Positions 1-14,249 of a stretch of 64,000 nt of DNA are shown here, piece after piece. The translations under genes were made by a program, and so were the position numbers. This DNA comes from Volvox africanus (Eukaryota; Chlorophyta; Chlorophyceae; Chlamydomonadales; Volvocaceae): contig BSDZ01000011.1 in assembly GCA_030268105.1 (NCBI GenBank), positions 4,675,001-4,739,000 on the forward strand, given 5' to 3'. The notes under the pieces are model-generated. The model was not told the DNA's origin. It made no database searches and was given only the letters and a program-made list of their open reading frames with translations. Position 1 is the stretch's first letter; each line of letters begins with the position of its first letter.

Positions 1-2254
1 TACCAGGTAGCTGGTTGGGTTATGGAGCCCCAAAACCAGTCCTTTTGCTCAGTTTCGGAAAAGGACTTGGGGTTAATACTGCACAGTTAGGGCATCGCTT
101 ATATGGTTTTCTTGCGGACGGTGGCGACTGGTGGAGATGATGATGCAGCGCGCGTGGACCGACATTTCATTTCAGTTTCACTTCATATGTATGTGTCTGG
201 TGGACGGTATTACGTCATAATCAAAATATTTCTTAATAAGTTATCTAATTCCAATATTAAAAAATGTTCATAGATTCACTTGGGGCTGATCTTGCAAACA
301 TAGGTATAAAGTCTTTTTTTAGCATCATGCGGACAAATGATAAAAAGAATCATAAGCAGAAAATAGCTTCATGACAAGCCCTGACTTCCACTGGCTACTA
401 TGTGTCCCTTAATTCTGTCAAGAGGACTACGGCTCGGCTTTCCTCTGTCTAATGTCGTCGGCAGGGGAGAGGGATCTTTAGGCAGAGAGGGATATTTATA
501 AACTTTATTATACATATACTTTAACAGCAGCTGACACGGCCGACAGCCTGACAGAGCCAACAGCTGACCCGCGGGCGACAAACGTGGCAAGGGAAGGGGT
601 GAAGCTGAAAACACGCGGATGTAGCCCATGAGTAAATGAAGCCAAAAGCTGCGCTGCTCGGTATGTCGAGCGAGTAGACGACACTGCTCACCTTTGCTGA
701 TGGAACATCTGCTGGTAGTGGTTACCATCGGTCAGAAAGCGTGAATCTGTGTGTGTGTGTGGATCTTTGGGAAAAGGCAAACTGGGAGATATATGATGAA
801 ATTAATGGTAATAATAACAACAAAAAAGTAACAAAGGCAAAAGGAAATATAGAGAGTGCGTGTGCGTGTGTGACGGAGAGGGATCCGGTCATGTGTGGGC
901 GTTTGGCTTGTCACGACATGTCACTGCACTGACGTAAAGGCACTATATGTGTATGCATTACGAGGGACGGTACTATATCGTGACAGGGTGGAGAGAGGGA
1001 TCTAGGGGATCTAGGAAACGCGCGTGGGACTCCGTCTCGCAGTGCTAAAGCTTCAATTACCAATTTAGGTTTTGTATCATCACTTGACCCGGGCTCTTGT
1101 GAGGGGCAGGTTTGCAGATCATGAGGATGTCAAGTCGATCTGTGCAAGCCTCGGCCATGGCAACCAAGGTGTGGCCGCGCCACAACAAAGGGCCAGGATT
1201 GGGACGATTGGGGGCCATTGCAACAAACTATCGAAGGGGAGCAACCCATTGAACAACGCAGAAGCACGTATGCGTTTGGAGCATGGTGGCATGAATGTAA
1301 AGAATAATGATAGCGATATGCGATGTCTGCCGTGAAACACCTACCCATATCTCTGCCAGGTTCTGCCTTGAAAAATTAGAACTAATAGCTCTTAACGGCA
1401 TTTGACTTGCCTTTCCACTTCCACCAAGGCAGCAGATCTTCCAAGGCGGCAGTACTCCCGGAGCTAGGTTACAAACTCATCGGCCAAGTCCAGGTGTGCG
1501 CGGCACCCACTGTATCGCCATGACCACTACTAAGCCCATGCGAGCTCCTTAGTACTTAGTCGGCTCCATGGAAACGCCTGGTAAACCATGCGCCCAGTCT
1601 CTCTGTGCTTGCTCATCTATTCCGCCCATAAAGCGTGCTTTGCCAAACCGTAAGAGTTTAAGGAACAGGTACGCGAGTAACAATATCACCGGGGGAAAGG
1701 ACCTCTCTGAAACATACTTTAACATAACCTCTTATCACTAAAGATGTTTTTCTCCTATTGTTGCGGAACGGCTTATGGACATGCGATGCAACTGATCGAC
1801 ATGTCTGAAGTCAGCGTTTTTTCCCCACATATATACGCGTGTTGTTATTAAATCACGTAATAGGGTAAAGTTGCATGGGATGTGCAAAGACGGAAAGAAG
1901 AGCATTATTCATGGGAGAGAGAGCTACCACCCAGCGTTATACTTCAGTTACGATAACCATGATAATTGATAACTTATGCTTAGGCCATTAGCAATGGGTG
2001 CGTGCATTTTGGCCTTTTCCGAACCGTTCTTTTGGATGAGGCATCCCCTGGAGCTGCAGAAAGTGCCTAATTTCTTCCAAGACATATAGTTTTCTACATA
2101 TGCATTTGCAGTACGTAGTCCTTACTGCCACATACTAGAAGTGCGTTGCTAGGAGCAACCCGCATCGCCATCTCAGGTCCCTTGCGCGTGGTTGAAGATG
2201 GTTTGTTAGGAAATCCATCAAGTCTCTTGCATTAAAACAAACCAGCAACGGATC
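1..2254. other. intergenic, no gene supported
   Basis: Only short unsupported reading frames are seen, without splice-consistent extensions or recognisable domains. A short GT-rich tract lies near 745-765. The right part must hold the promoter and 5' UTR of the kinase gene that starts at 2255, but no specific element could be identified. Confidence 0.5.
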
Positions 2255-4938
<2,684 letters not shown>

Positions 4939-5642
4939 CGAGGAAGCAGACACGACCACCGTGTGAGTGTTTGTGCTGATTAGGCGGTGAAAAGTGCTGC
5001 ACCAGCCAGCTGCGGGGCCAGCATGGAGGCGTCCGGCCGCCTTATATTTTTCCCGTTTTAGTGCCCAGCCCTGCCATGTTCGGGGATGACTATGTGCAAG
5101 GACACTAGAATCTCGAGAAAGGTATGGTACCTGAACGAGTTATGCGGACTTCGCTTTGCCTGTGCGCATGTTCTGTTGTTTGGTCATGGATGTGGCATGC
5201 CTGCACGGTCTGGAAGGAGCGGGGTTAAGTGACGGGAAAGAAGTCCTATAGAACCGTGCTGGGGCGCCAGAGCAGTTCGGAACCACTCGAAGACGCCTCT
5301 GTGAGTTGGGAGGGTAAGTTATTGCAAGTGTGGAAGGAAGCGTACGAGAGGGGCAAGGTTGGAGGCTGGTTGGGAGTCGCGACGCGTCATCATAGACAAG
5401 TTCTGAGGTCGATTTTGAGAAGATTCTGAGAAGAACTTTGATATCGCAGACGAGCTGCTCTTCCTAATTCCCTCCTAATTTTCAAGGACATTGGTTTATC
5501 GTGTGGAATTGTGATGCTTTGGTGATGCTTTAGGGGGGTCAAGCTGCATATTATTCGCTGACCAACACCCGTAGTGATTTCGGTATTCCCCAGTTAACCG
5601 CCCAGGCCGCTGATGCCCGTGCTACTGAGTACAGCGTCCTCA
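4939..5642. other. convergent 3' region, no gene
   Basis: Lies between the kinase stop and the poly(A) signal of the minus-strand gene on the right. It contains the kinase 3' UTR and no convincing coding segment. Confidence 0.5.
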
Positions 5643-5647
5643 TTACA
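5643..5647 (-). terminator. TGTAA poly(A) signal of small membrane gene
   Basis: TTACA on the plus strand reads TGTAA on the minus strand, about 180 nt past the stop at 5827. TGTAA is the usual volvocine polyadenylation signal. Confidence 0.55.
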
Positions 5648-5826
5648 AGTATTAGTTGGCCAGATGCTTGGTCCTGGAACTTCAGGGAACAGTGCTCTTG
5701 CTTAACACCGATACATGTGATTCACACAAAAAAGCCCAGATGGCAGTCGACAGGTAATAGATGGCAGCATTAATTGTGGCGCTTCTCCTGCGCGATTTGT
5801 GCTACTAGGGCCGGAGTCCCTGAATC

Positions 5827-6284
5827 TTATGCGAGATGATACCACCACTCGGACGCCTCCGCCAGCAGCACATTCACACCAAAGATCATTGCACCCGATC
5901 CAGCGACAATGAACAGCACCAGCACCGTATCTAGTAATGCCTGCAAAGTATTAATTGTAAAAACGTATCAGCGGCCTAAGTCTTAGTTCACGAAGTTATG
6001 GTGTGGTTAGATCTTGACCGAAGGGGAGTGCAATTACTCTTATCCCCGTCCCCACCTTTTCCCTGCTCGGCCACGTTATCAACTGCGCTTCTTCAATAGC
6101 ACCCTTCGAATCAGCAACATGGCAAGTACGAAGGGAGGTTTAAATAACGGAGCATGAAACAATGCACGGGGAAACTGACTCTGCGCACCTGCACCACGTT
6201 TGAATCCTTCGCGAGGTCGGCCTGCTGCTGACGCCGTAACGATGCGAGCCGACTAATCTCCTCCGGCGCTAACGGGCCATCTTC
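5827..6284 (-). CDS. small tail-anchored-like membrane protein, 3' exons
   Basis: Two exons are well supported: 6284-6189 (32 codons, begins EDGPLAPEEISRLASLRRQ) and 5940-5827 (37 codons plus TAA). They join in phase 0 with proper donor and acceptor. The encoded C-terminus has a short charged helix, then a hydrophobic span (VLVLFIVAGSGAMIFGVNVL) and a short tail ending EWWYHLA, which suggests a single-pass membrane protein with the bulk of the chain on one side. The 5' exon is not certain. An ATG at 6846 followed by nine codons and a gtacaag donor would join in phase, but it lies only 36 bp from the start of the divergent gene at 6882. No family recognised. Confidence 0.6.
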
Positions 6285-6881
6285 CTGCAGGCCAATGCAA
6301 ATTAGCTTCCTTCGGCGATGCACGTGCACAATTAGCACATGCATACCCCGCTAGATTGGGTTGTTAGCGGCTTCTCATTCTCCCCGGCGCAAGTCCGTGT
6401 AAGCTGCCTCGCTACCCGCTCTTGCCTAACGCATAAATGTGCAAGGGTGACGCGTTTGTGCTTTGGACTGCATGCAAAAGGTTGGACAACAGCGCATCGC
6501 ATGGCGGTGGAGCTCTGCACAAAAAAGTATAATAGGGTGACGAAGCGTATCCACAGCACAAGAGCAACTTCGCTTGCAAGGAAAATAACGCGATGGCTTT
6601 CGCACTGCTCGCAGACCGAAATTTGTGATGAAATGAATGGTGAGCGTACGACGTCCTGGGTAACTTCTTTTCGTGCATAATTGTTACAGCGTAGTTTCTG
6701 GGTGAATAATGATTTTTCGAGTCTGAAATCTCTCTCTGGAGATTATTGAGATACAGGTACTGGAGCTTTAAGGTCCTGTCCTTTAAGCTTTCCTTCAAAC
6801 AGGATCGTGGCTCTTGTACCTGATCTTTTCTTTTATTTCCATCCATAATTCAGAAACAGCATTGCTTAACATAACGGCAAT

Positions 6882-8190
6882 ATGGCGTCAGAACTACATA
6901 GCTTGATTGAGGAAGAGCTACGGCATAAGAACTACAAAAGCACTGGTAACGATGAAGAAAAGGCATTGATAGGAGCCTTGAGGGTCGAGGTGAGGATAGC
7001 AACCCAACATCAAGGCTCAGCTGTTGCTGTTGGTAGCGTCCTTATGCTGGCAAATAACGCAGGCTCGAGTTAAGGAGCATCAACATCAAAAGAAAGTCCT
7101 CACGCTTAAGCGGAGTATCTGCATTGGCGGAGGCTTGCTTGTGGTGATTGTGTTGTGGGTGGTCCTGGCGCTTAAGTCCAAGTCGGCATCCAGGCATGCC
7201 ACAGGTGAGGTTTTTCGCCACATCATGTTTTCGGACTCTAATTCTTGAGACGTCACAACAATGGGCGTCACTGAGTGTCATTGGCATGCATGTCGTACTT
7301 GTATGATGAGTGGCTACATACATTCTAATTCCACTACATGCATCATGCCAACCAGGCGTCCTGCAGCCTTCAGTAACTCCGACGCCATCCAGCATTCTTG
7401 CGGGGCCCTCAGTGATGCCACCAGCGGTGCAGCCAGCGGTGCAGCCAGCGATGAAGCCAGCGGCGCAGCCAGCGGCTTCTCCAATTGGTTCCAAAAGTCT
7501 CCCAAAAGATATCGGCGATTACAGCAATAACTACAATTTTCCAAACGAGGCCCAGGTACGAGTTAAACCATGGACGTGCGGCTTTGGCCAACGGTCCTGC
7601 TGTGAAAGCCATGCTGTTTGCCATCAGCCTTTCTCGTGATAGCACAGCATTATATGCATTAACTCCAAGTTTCGCTTATCACTCCGACATGGGACAAGGG
7701 CACCACACACAAGACCTTAACTTTACAGCACAGCATCTGTCAAATACTGCTGCAGCGAATGTGACCGACGGGAATGCAGACGTCGTACCGATTCGTGCGC
7801 CAGCTAAATTTTCTGTGATTAGGAAACATCGTCCATGTCCTCACCAGGACTCCATTCTTCCCTTCCACGGCCCTTTATCTGTATCGGTACCCCCCACCTC
7901 GCGTACTGCAGTTGGATGATGAGGTGAATAAAAATAAATTTCAGCCGGCAGATAGCAGTGGGGACACTACTGCGTCGAGCACTGGTCCCCTCCCTAGTGC
8001 CAGTGCCGGCGGCAACAAGGACTCGAGTACTACGAACAAGGCCGACAGCGGTGGGAACCCTGCTGCGTCGAGCCCTGCCCCCTCCGCTGACTCTACGAAA
8101 CCAAGCGCTGCTGGCACAAATTCGAATGGTCGGAGGTTGGCACAATCACATTTACCGCTTCGTACTCTGCCCGACAACACCGTACTGTAG
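6882..8190 (+). CDS. single-pass membrane protein with Pro/Ala/Ser-rich domain
   Basis: Exons 6882-6989, 7063-7204, 7356-7555 and 7945-8190 join in consistent phases to give 231 aa. Residues 1-60 are charged and helical with no signal peptide. A hydrophobic segment (SICIGGGLLVVIVLWVVLAL) follows at about residues 53-72. The rest is a low-complexity region with a repeated PAVQPAVQPAMKPAAQP run and a Ser/Thr/Gly tail that looks like an extracellular or wall-facing stalk. This fits a type II or tail-oriented single-span protein; no family is recognised. The last exon may be longer or spliced on, because no TGTAA follows the stop at 8190 before the convergent AMPK beta gene. Confidence 0.6.
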
Positions 8191-8233
8191 ACAGCTTGCC
8201 CATCGCGGTTCGTTGGTCTACACCGAGTGCGTA

Positions 8234-8238
8234 TTACA
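8234..8238 (-). terminator. TGTAA poly(A) signal of AMPK beta gene
   Basis: TTACA (TGTAA on the minus strand) lies about 46 nt beyond the stop at 8284. Confidence 0.6.
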
Positions 8239-8283
8239 AGTGAGATATCAGTCGCTGTCTATGACTGCTGCGTCGCTTTCTCC

Positions 8284-10335
8284 TCAAGCGTCGCTTCGTA
8301 GGTTGTTATCTAGCACACGTCGCCGGGCTTTGGGCTTGTACATGACGGTCGTAATATACTTGGACTTGTACCGAGTCGTCGTCCCAATGACGAGGGCCTG
8401 AACATTCTGCGTAAAGATTGGCACGGATAAGTCAGGTCAGCGTTTTGCATCATTATGCACAAACTGTGCAAGCACAGGATGTGACTGGGGCCGTTGCCGG
8501 CGGCGCAGCTTTTTGAAGTTATGACATGGTGTTTTCAGTACACCATGATACAGTTGCGTTGTGAAATCCAGAAGTAAAGATTAAGGACGGGCCCCGACAC
8601 AATACCTAGGACAATGCACAATAGCAGATGCATGCGGATCGTTCATGGCTCTGCCATGACGGCCGTAGGCCGTCCTAATCTGATGCATGCTATAATGCAG
8701 GCAACGTACATACGCGGCTTGGGGCCTGACCTGGCCTCGCTGACAATAGACGTGATTCAGGATAACGTGTTGTGGCCGGGGCAATACAGCCTGCGCATCT
8801 AACGCTGGTGGTACGTTGAGCAACGTGAGCTGAAGGTGCGCCGGCATAACGGGTGGTTCCTTGGCGTAGTCGTCCGCCACAGGCGTTGGGCAGTTGTAGC
8901 TGCCACGCACATGTACCAATCCATCATGACGATATCCAGTTTTACCATGGAAGGTTCAATTTAACATTGGGCAGAAGGTAGTACAGGGAAGGGAACGCTT
9001 ATAGGGCCGGATATTGGGAGTCGGCTTTTAAAAATGTTCTCGCACGAAATGCATCCACTTGACATTTCTGGACAGGGGACAAAACATGGGCAATCATGGG
9101 CGGCGGTGCTCGGTGCGAGCGTGAAACTGGCAGAATTGCGCTGAGGTGGTGATGGAGAGCGATGCAGTAATGCCGTGGTTGGGCGCGGAGCTCACCTTGA
9201 TGGCGGTGAGGGGGGCGGCTCGAACCCGGAGACCCCCTCCAGGTTCTCCGGCACGTACTCGTGCACTTCGATGACATTGTTAACGTTACGCATTTCATCG
9301 AACATCGCCGGCTGGTTGGGATCATACTTCCACTCGCCATCCACAATGAATTTGTACTGAAATAGCAGGAAGTGGCAGGAAGCCGGGCGAACGTATTGTT
9401 GCTGGTGAACGAGTGAGTATATTCTTTCTGTAAGGCTCGGGCACACGAGTTGCCCAGGGCGTGCCTTTGAGCTTCCAAATGGGTATGGACATGTGAAGAG
9501 CCTGTCCAAATGCAAACACGCAAAAGCGGTAAGGACTATGTGAAACCGCATCGCATCGAACCCCATGTATGAGTGACATTAATGCAATGTGCCTTCCCTC
9601 AAAATACTTTTGAGAGGATTTGTTAAAAGCGATCATTTCCATCCCTAGCGTTTACTAAGTCATTATTCAGTTCCTGGCCCTCACGAGGGCCCCAACCCAC
9701 CCAGACACAAACGCTCATGAGACCTTTGTGAGGTCCTTCGGTCCATTTCACCTCCTTAGGCCTAACGGCTCAATATGAAACATACGAAGAGAACCACACA
9801 CGAAACCCTAAGCACACAAACCTGGTAGACGCCAGGAGGTAACAGCTTGATTATGGTGAAATCCTTTCCGGATTTCTGCAACGGCTGGCGGGTCGTCCAG
9901 TTGTCAAATGACCCCTCGACCTCAACATGATTGCCACCATGACTCCCTGCCGGCAATACATAATGCACATATGTGACCGCATTCGAACATAGCCACCGTG
10001 TGCATATATACTTACATACTATTACGACAGGGACCACCTTAGGTTGCGCGGGCCATCCTGCCACACCATAAAACTCGGGAGCGCCACGATTTGCCGTCAC
10101 GTCCTCGGCACGGGATATGGGCTCCATAGGTATTTGCGGGCTGTACGTCAGCGGTGACCCCGGGCTAATCGGTGGGGATGCATGACGGTAATGATAATTG
10201 TCTGGGCCAACCGTCGGCTCGTGTTTGTGCGATGTAGTGTTTCCCTGGGTAGGGCCAACGGGGCTGCTTTAACCCTACCCATACTCCCGGCATTTGAGGC
10301 AGCCTTTCATCACCGGAATTCGTGGCCCTTACCAT
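8284..10335 (-). CDS. SnRK1/AMPK beta subunit (CBM48 + ASC domain)
   Basis: Regulatory scaffold of the SNF1/AMPK energy-sensing kinase complex; it joins the alpha and gamma subunits and binds glucans. Exons on the minus strand: 10335-10333 (ATG only), 10244-10016, 9946-9822, 9356-9196, 8899-8731, 8406-8284; all phases agree, 269 aa. The N-terminus MGNTTSHKHE is an N-myristoylation consensus. The plant-like motif ASPPISPGSPL precedes the carbohydrate-binding module (VIVWSHGGNHVEVEGSFDNW ... KFIVDGEWKYDP ... NVNNVIEV), which keeps both glucan-stacking tryptophans. The C-terminal ASC domain is seen in EPPVMPAHLQLTLLN, HVILNHVY and TTRYKSKYITTVMYKP. The family assignment is secure. The ATG-only exon is deduced from a cat/gtaagg donor at 10332 and a cccag acceptor before GGAAAC. 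Confidence 0.95.
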
Positions 10336-12234
10336 GATGAGTCTATAGTATATGTATATGCAGTAAATGCACTACACAGCTGCTTACGAGCGAGCACACG
10401 TGTGCACAGAATGCAGTTGCTGTCTTTGAGGGTCTATACTTGAAGGCTAATCTCGGACCTCTCAGTTAACCTTGTAAAAATGTCAAATTTGGCTTAAGTA
10501 GTAGTATCGCGTAGCAGAAGCGTGGACGACCATAGCTAAACGATGACCACGAGACTTACATTAGAAGCAAACGAATTATAACATGTCATATGAAATGTTA
10601 AATATCATTGCACCTAACTTATCATGAAGATGCTGCCCAACAACAATTTGCCACGGAATTTTCCATGTCAGCCTGTACGAATGTTACCCTGTACGGCACT
10701 AGTTCCTACTGCTCGAGCGTTTTTATCATTCTGGGCACTAACATATGTCTGAACGTTGTGTGTATCCCGCAACGACTATGAGGAGCTTGCTGTAACGTTG
10801 TAATTTGAACTGAAGACCGTCATTTACTCATGCAGATGGGCAATAAGTATCGCGGGCTATATCACTGATACTGTTTCTCGTTTCTGGTGTTTTCTTGCAG
10901 TTTAGTGTGGGTCTGGTGCTTGTGGCGAAATGAAATTTCAAAACCGGTATACGAATGAATACCGCTTGAAACGACGATGATTTCATTCTCCAAATTGCAT
11001 GCATGTGCGAGCTGGTATTTTCATTTTTTAAGTAGGATACATATTTGGCGTTTTCATCCGAGTACGCTGCAGATAGACTGCTAGGCGCGTTTGGATGGAT
11101 AGCTGTTGAGTGCAGTCTGCTTTGTTGCTCAGAAGTTCTATCATGGTGGGATCCAATAACCCATAAATAAAAAGCGTTCGTGATGCGCACAGATTTCGTC
11201 TCGTTAACTTTCGGTGATGACTGGCTGGCACGCTGGAACTGAATTGTCCGTGACACAGGCCGGACCTAGCACGACCTAACCTTCAGGGGAGACCCTCTCC
11301 TGTTAGCCTCCGTATGAAACGTCATGGCTTGACTGCTGTCTTGTGTCTCAGGGGCTTGCCGGTGCCGTATCGATACGTATTGATCTAAACAGCTTGGCAA
11401 GGGCGTGGGACTAGTGTCCAAGTCCGTCCACAACCTTGGTGCGTGACTTGGCCCTTTTAGCCTGACGTGGCACAGGAGGATCGGGCGTCTTCAACATGAC
11501 CATCAGCACCTGCAAAGCGTTTGAACTCGGCTACGGAGTCCTGTGACCGAGGCGGGCGCCTCCTTCCTCGATCTGCTCTCTGATCACCGTATCTGCTTTT
11601 GTTAGTGTTGGCTAGAGTTTGCCACGGGAGACACACGCGACATACTCCAAGCCTCGCAATGACATAAAATTGTTGTTGACAAATGGTGGTATTCACCTTC
11701 CTGAGTCGAGCTGTGTGGTCTCGCTGTGGCCTTTGTACTATGTAGCGTGCCATATCAGCACGTCTGTAGGAAGGAGGGGATGCGCATGTGAGATTATACC
11801 CACTGCCTTAGCCATGATAAGAACTTGCCCATACGGAGACTCATACCCCAAACCAAAGCGCAAGACAACCCGTTTTCTTGCTCGTCCCGTACAGCAGTAC
11901 GGCTGCTTTGGTGCTTCAAACCCGTGAAGTAAAGTAGATGATGCTTGACAATACAATCGTTTTTACTGGTGGTGAAGACGTGAAGTACTGATCTTGTAAG
12001 TTTCATTGCCGGGCGCGGCTCTAGTAAAAACTTTCAGTCACCGCTAAATGTTGAAACCTTTCCGAGGAAGTTACAGCGACAGAAAACGTAACACAAGTTT
12101 GCAGTTCTACTGTAGAACACTTTTTCTTCATACATTGGTGAAGTTGTTCCTGACCTCTCGAGTTGGCTAGGGCCTGGGGGATGTAGTTCTACTAGAAACA
12201 GTTGCCCCGCAGCAGCCATCCGGCAGCCGTTTCG
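10336..12234. other. divergent intergenic region
   Basis: Lies between the divergently transcribed AMPK beta and GUCD1-like genes and must carry both promoters. No coding exon, RNA gene or repeat is convincing. A minus-strand open frame at 10828-11256 has no domain and no splice support. Confidence 0.5.
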
Positions 12235-14249
12235 ATGCCGCCGGATACAATGACGCTTGCGGGGCATAACTCTGAAGGAATGCAACTTGTTTGTCAGCAT
12301 GCATCCGATCCGTCCGCGTCAGCTTCAATCTCTTCGACTGCGTCTTCTACTTCATCGTTTTGGTCAGAAAGGACTGGGGTCTTTGCTTTATCTAAAACAT
12401 CTGCGTCAGTCACTCCAGTTAGCTACGGTGCCACGGGCGTTCAGTCTTTCGTTCATAGCAATGTCCCTCATTGCAAGCAATATTTTAACTGGTAAGAAGG
12501 ACATCAGGCATGTGGTATGAGGTTTCGGGGCAAGAAGAGAACTCGTGGCCCCTGGCACAGGCTTTGAAGGCTGGTGGCCTCTTTGAGCACGCTTCGCGGC
12601 TATACGCGTCCCCATTGGGTCTGGTTTTAAGAGGGTTCCCTCGCAATATGGACGCATGGGCTGAAATCTGATATGGCTGTTGCTCTTTTACTCGCTGCAG
12701 GGATTGCGGGCTCGCGTGTGTGCTAATGATTCTGCAGGCCTCCGGATTCCCAAATTGCGATTATCGCATCCTGCGGCAATTCTGCGCCACGACCAGGTAG
12801 TGCTTGATAGTTGGAGTGCATACCGACGCGCTGGAGCGGCAGGGTATTGGGTCCTGCCTTTCTAAAACTCAATTACATACCAATCCGAACCCACATTCAG
12901 CCAAACCCACATCCAGGGAGGCCCGTCTGTCTTACCGTCAGCAGCACTCTTCAAGTCCCGTCGGCTGCGCATTGACTGCAGCTCTCGATTTTGTATTTCT
13001 CGCCCTAAATGCCAAATGCATTCTTCTACCTGATCGGGGTATTTTTTTATCTCTTTTTAATCCCGCTACCCAGTATCCTGTACCCGGGTTCAAAGTCAAC
13101 CGTACACTCGGCGTGTGTGTAAGTACATCTACACGTACGCGTATGTAAGACGCCATTGCAACGACGAGCTTAAAGCGATAAGGATCAGTTAGCGCGGCTT
13201 CAGTGGCGCTCACCTTGTCCGGTTTGTTCTTGGTCCCTAAACCCCCGGCTCCAGTATTTGGACAGTGGATTTGGCCCACCTGTTGCGGCGCTTTGGTCTA
13301 GAGGTGTCGTTCTTCACCGTCACCCTGGGCCCCAACCCCGCCTTCGCCAATGAGTCGTTTTACATGGAGAATATGGAGGACGACGAACGGCGGGTCAGCC
13401 AACTTTTTGTGGACGCGGCACACGTGGGTATTGCCGTGCAACAACGCTCCGTTAGCAGTGAGGAGTTGCAGGTAGGTACTGCAAGACAAGTGAGCCAGGA
13501 ATTTAAAGAGCCGAAGGAGGTTGTGGGATTTATTCTTTTTAGTACTTTTTTGTTTTTATCATTACTAATAACAACAAATTAAAGTAATTATCATTATTCA
13601 TGCTCATCATCATTGTTATTGTATTAACAAATATAAAATATTGCTTTTGGAAGGGAGATCTGGGGCAGATGTCACACCCATATCCCACACACCCACTCTA
13701 CAGTCATGGATGCTTTCCGGGGGCTGTTTGATCATCGTGCTGGTGGACAAACGAAAGCTGGATCCCTGGCTGGCGGCGGCGGATATGTGTCTACCTGCCC
13801 TGTGCGGCATGGAGCTGGGTTATGCGGGTCACTACGTGTTGCTGGTGGGCTACGAAGCCGCCTCGCAGGAGTACGTGGTGCGCGATCCTGCAGCGGAGCG
13901 GCCTGAGCTGCGGGTATCCGCTGCGGCGCTGGACACAGCCCGGCGGTCGTTTGGGACAGATGAAGACATTCTGGTGGTCAGCAACAGCGGATTAGCAGGA
14001 ACAGGACTTGCATGTGCAGGAGGAGGAGGAGGAGGCGTAGAGGCTGCACAGGAAAGGCCGGTGGTATATCCTTTGCCAGACGCGTTGCGGGGCCGGGGTG
14101 GTGGACTGCCGGCGGTCGCGGCCGGGGGACTCCTGTGTGTTAAGACAGGGCAGGAGGGAGCATCGGTAAAGGAGGGGGAGTTGGGTGGCTTGGGCCCTTC
14201 AGAGGTGGCGCAGGCTGGTGCGGGGGGGCCATGTGGAGGGAAAGCATGA
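12235..14249 (+). CDS. GUCD1-like protein (guanylyl cyclase domain-containing family)
   Basis: Member of the GUCD1/plant GC1 family (PF09778). Exons 12235-12491, 12701-12796, 13255-13471 and 13704-14249 give 371 aa with agreeing phases. A Ser/Thr-rich N-terminus is followed by VPHCKQYFNWDCGLACVLM, then CATTRSIWTVDLAHLLRRFG, FTVTLGPNPAFANESFY, SGGCLIIVLVDKRKL, GHYVLLVGYE and RDPA ... SFGTDEDILVVS, all in the order typical of the family. A Gly/Ala-rich tail of about 90 residues is an addition. Biochemical function in the family is unsettled: guanylyl cyclase activity was reported for a plant member, but WDCGLAC, GHY and RDP also resemble the Cys-His-Asp layout of papain-like C39 peptidases (inference). 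The start is the first ATG of the open frame; an ATG five codons later is also possible. TGTAA occurs at 14701. Confidence 0.92.
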
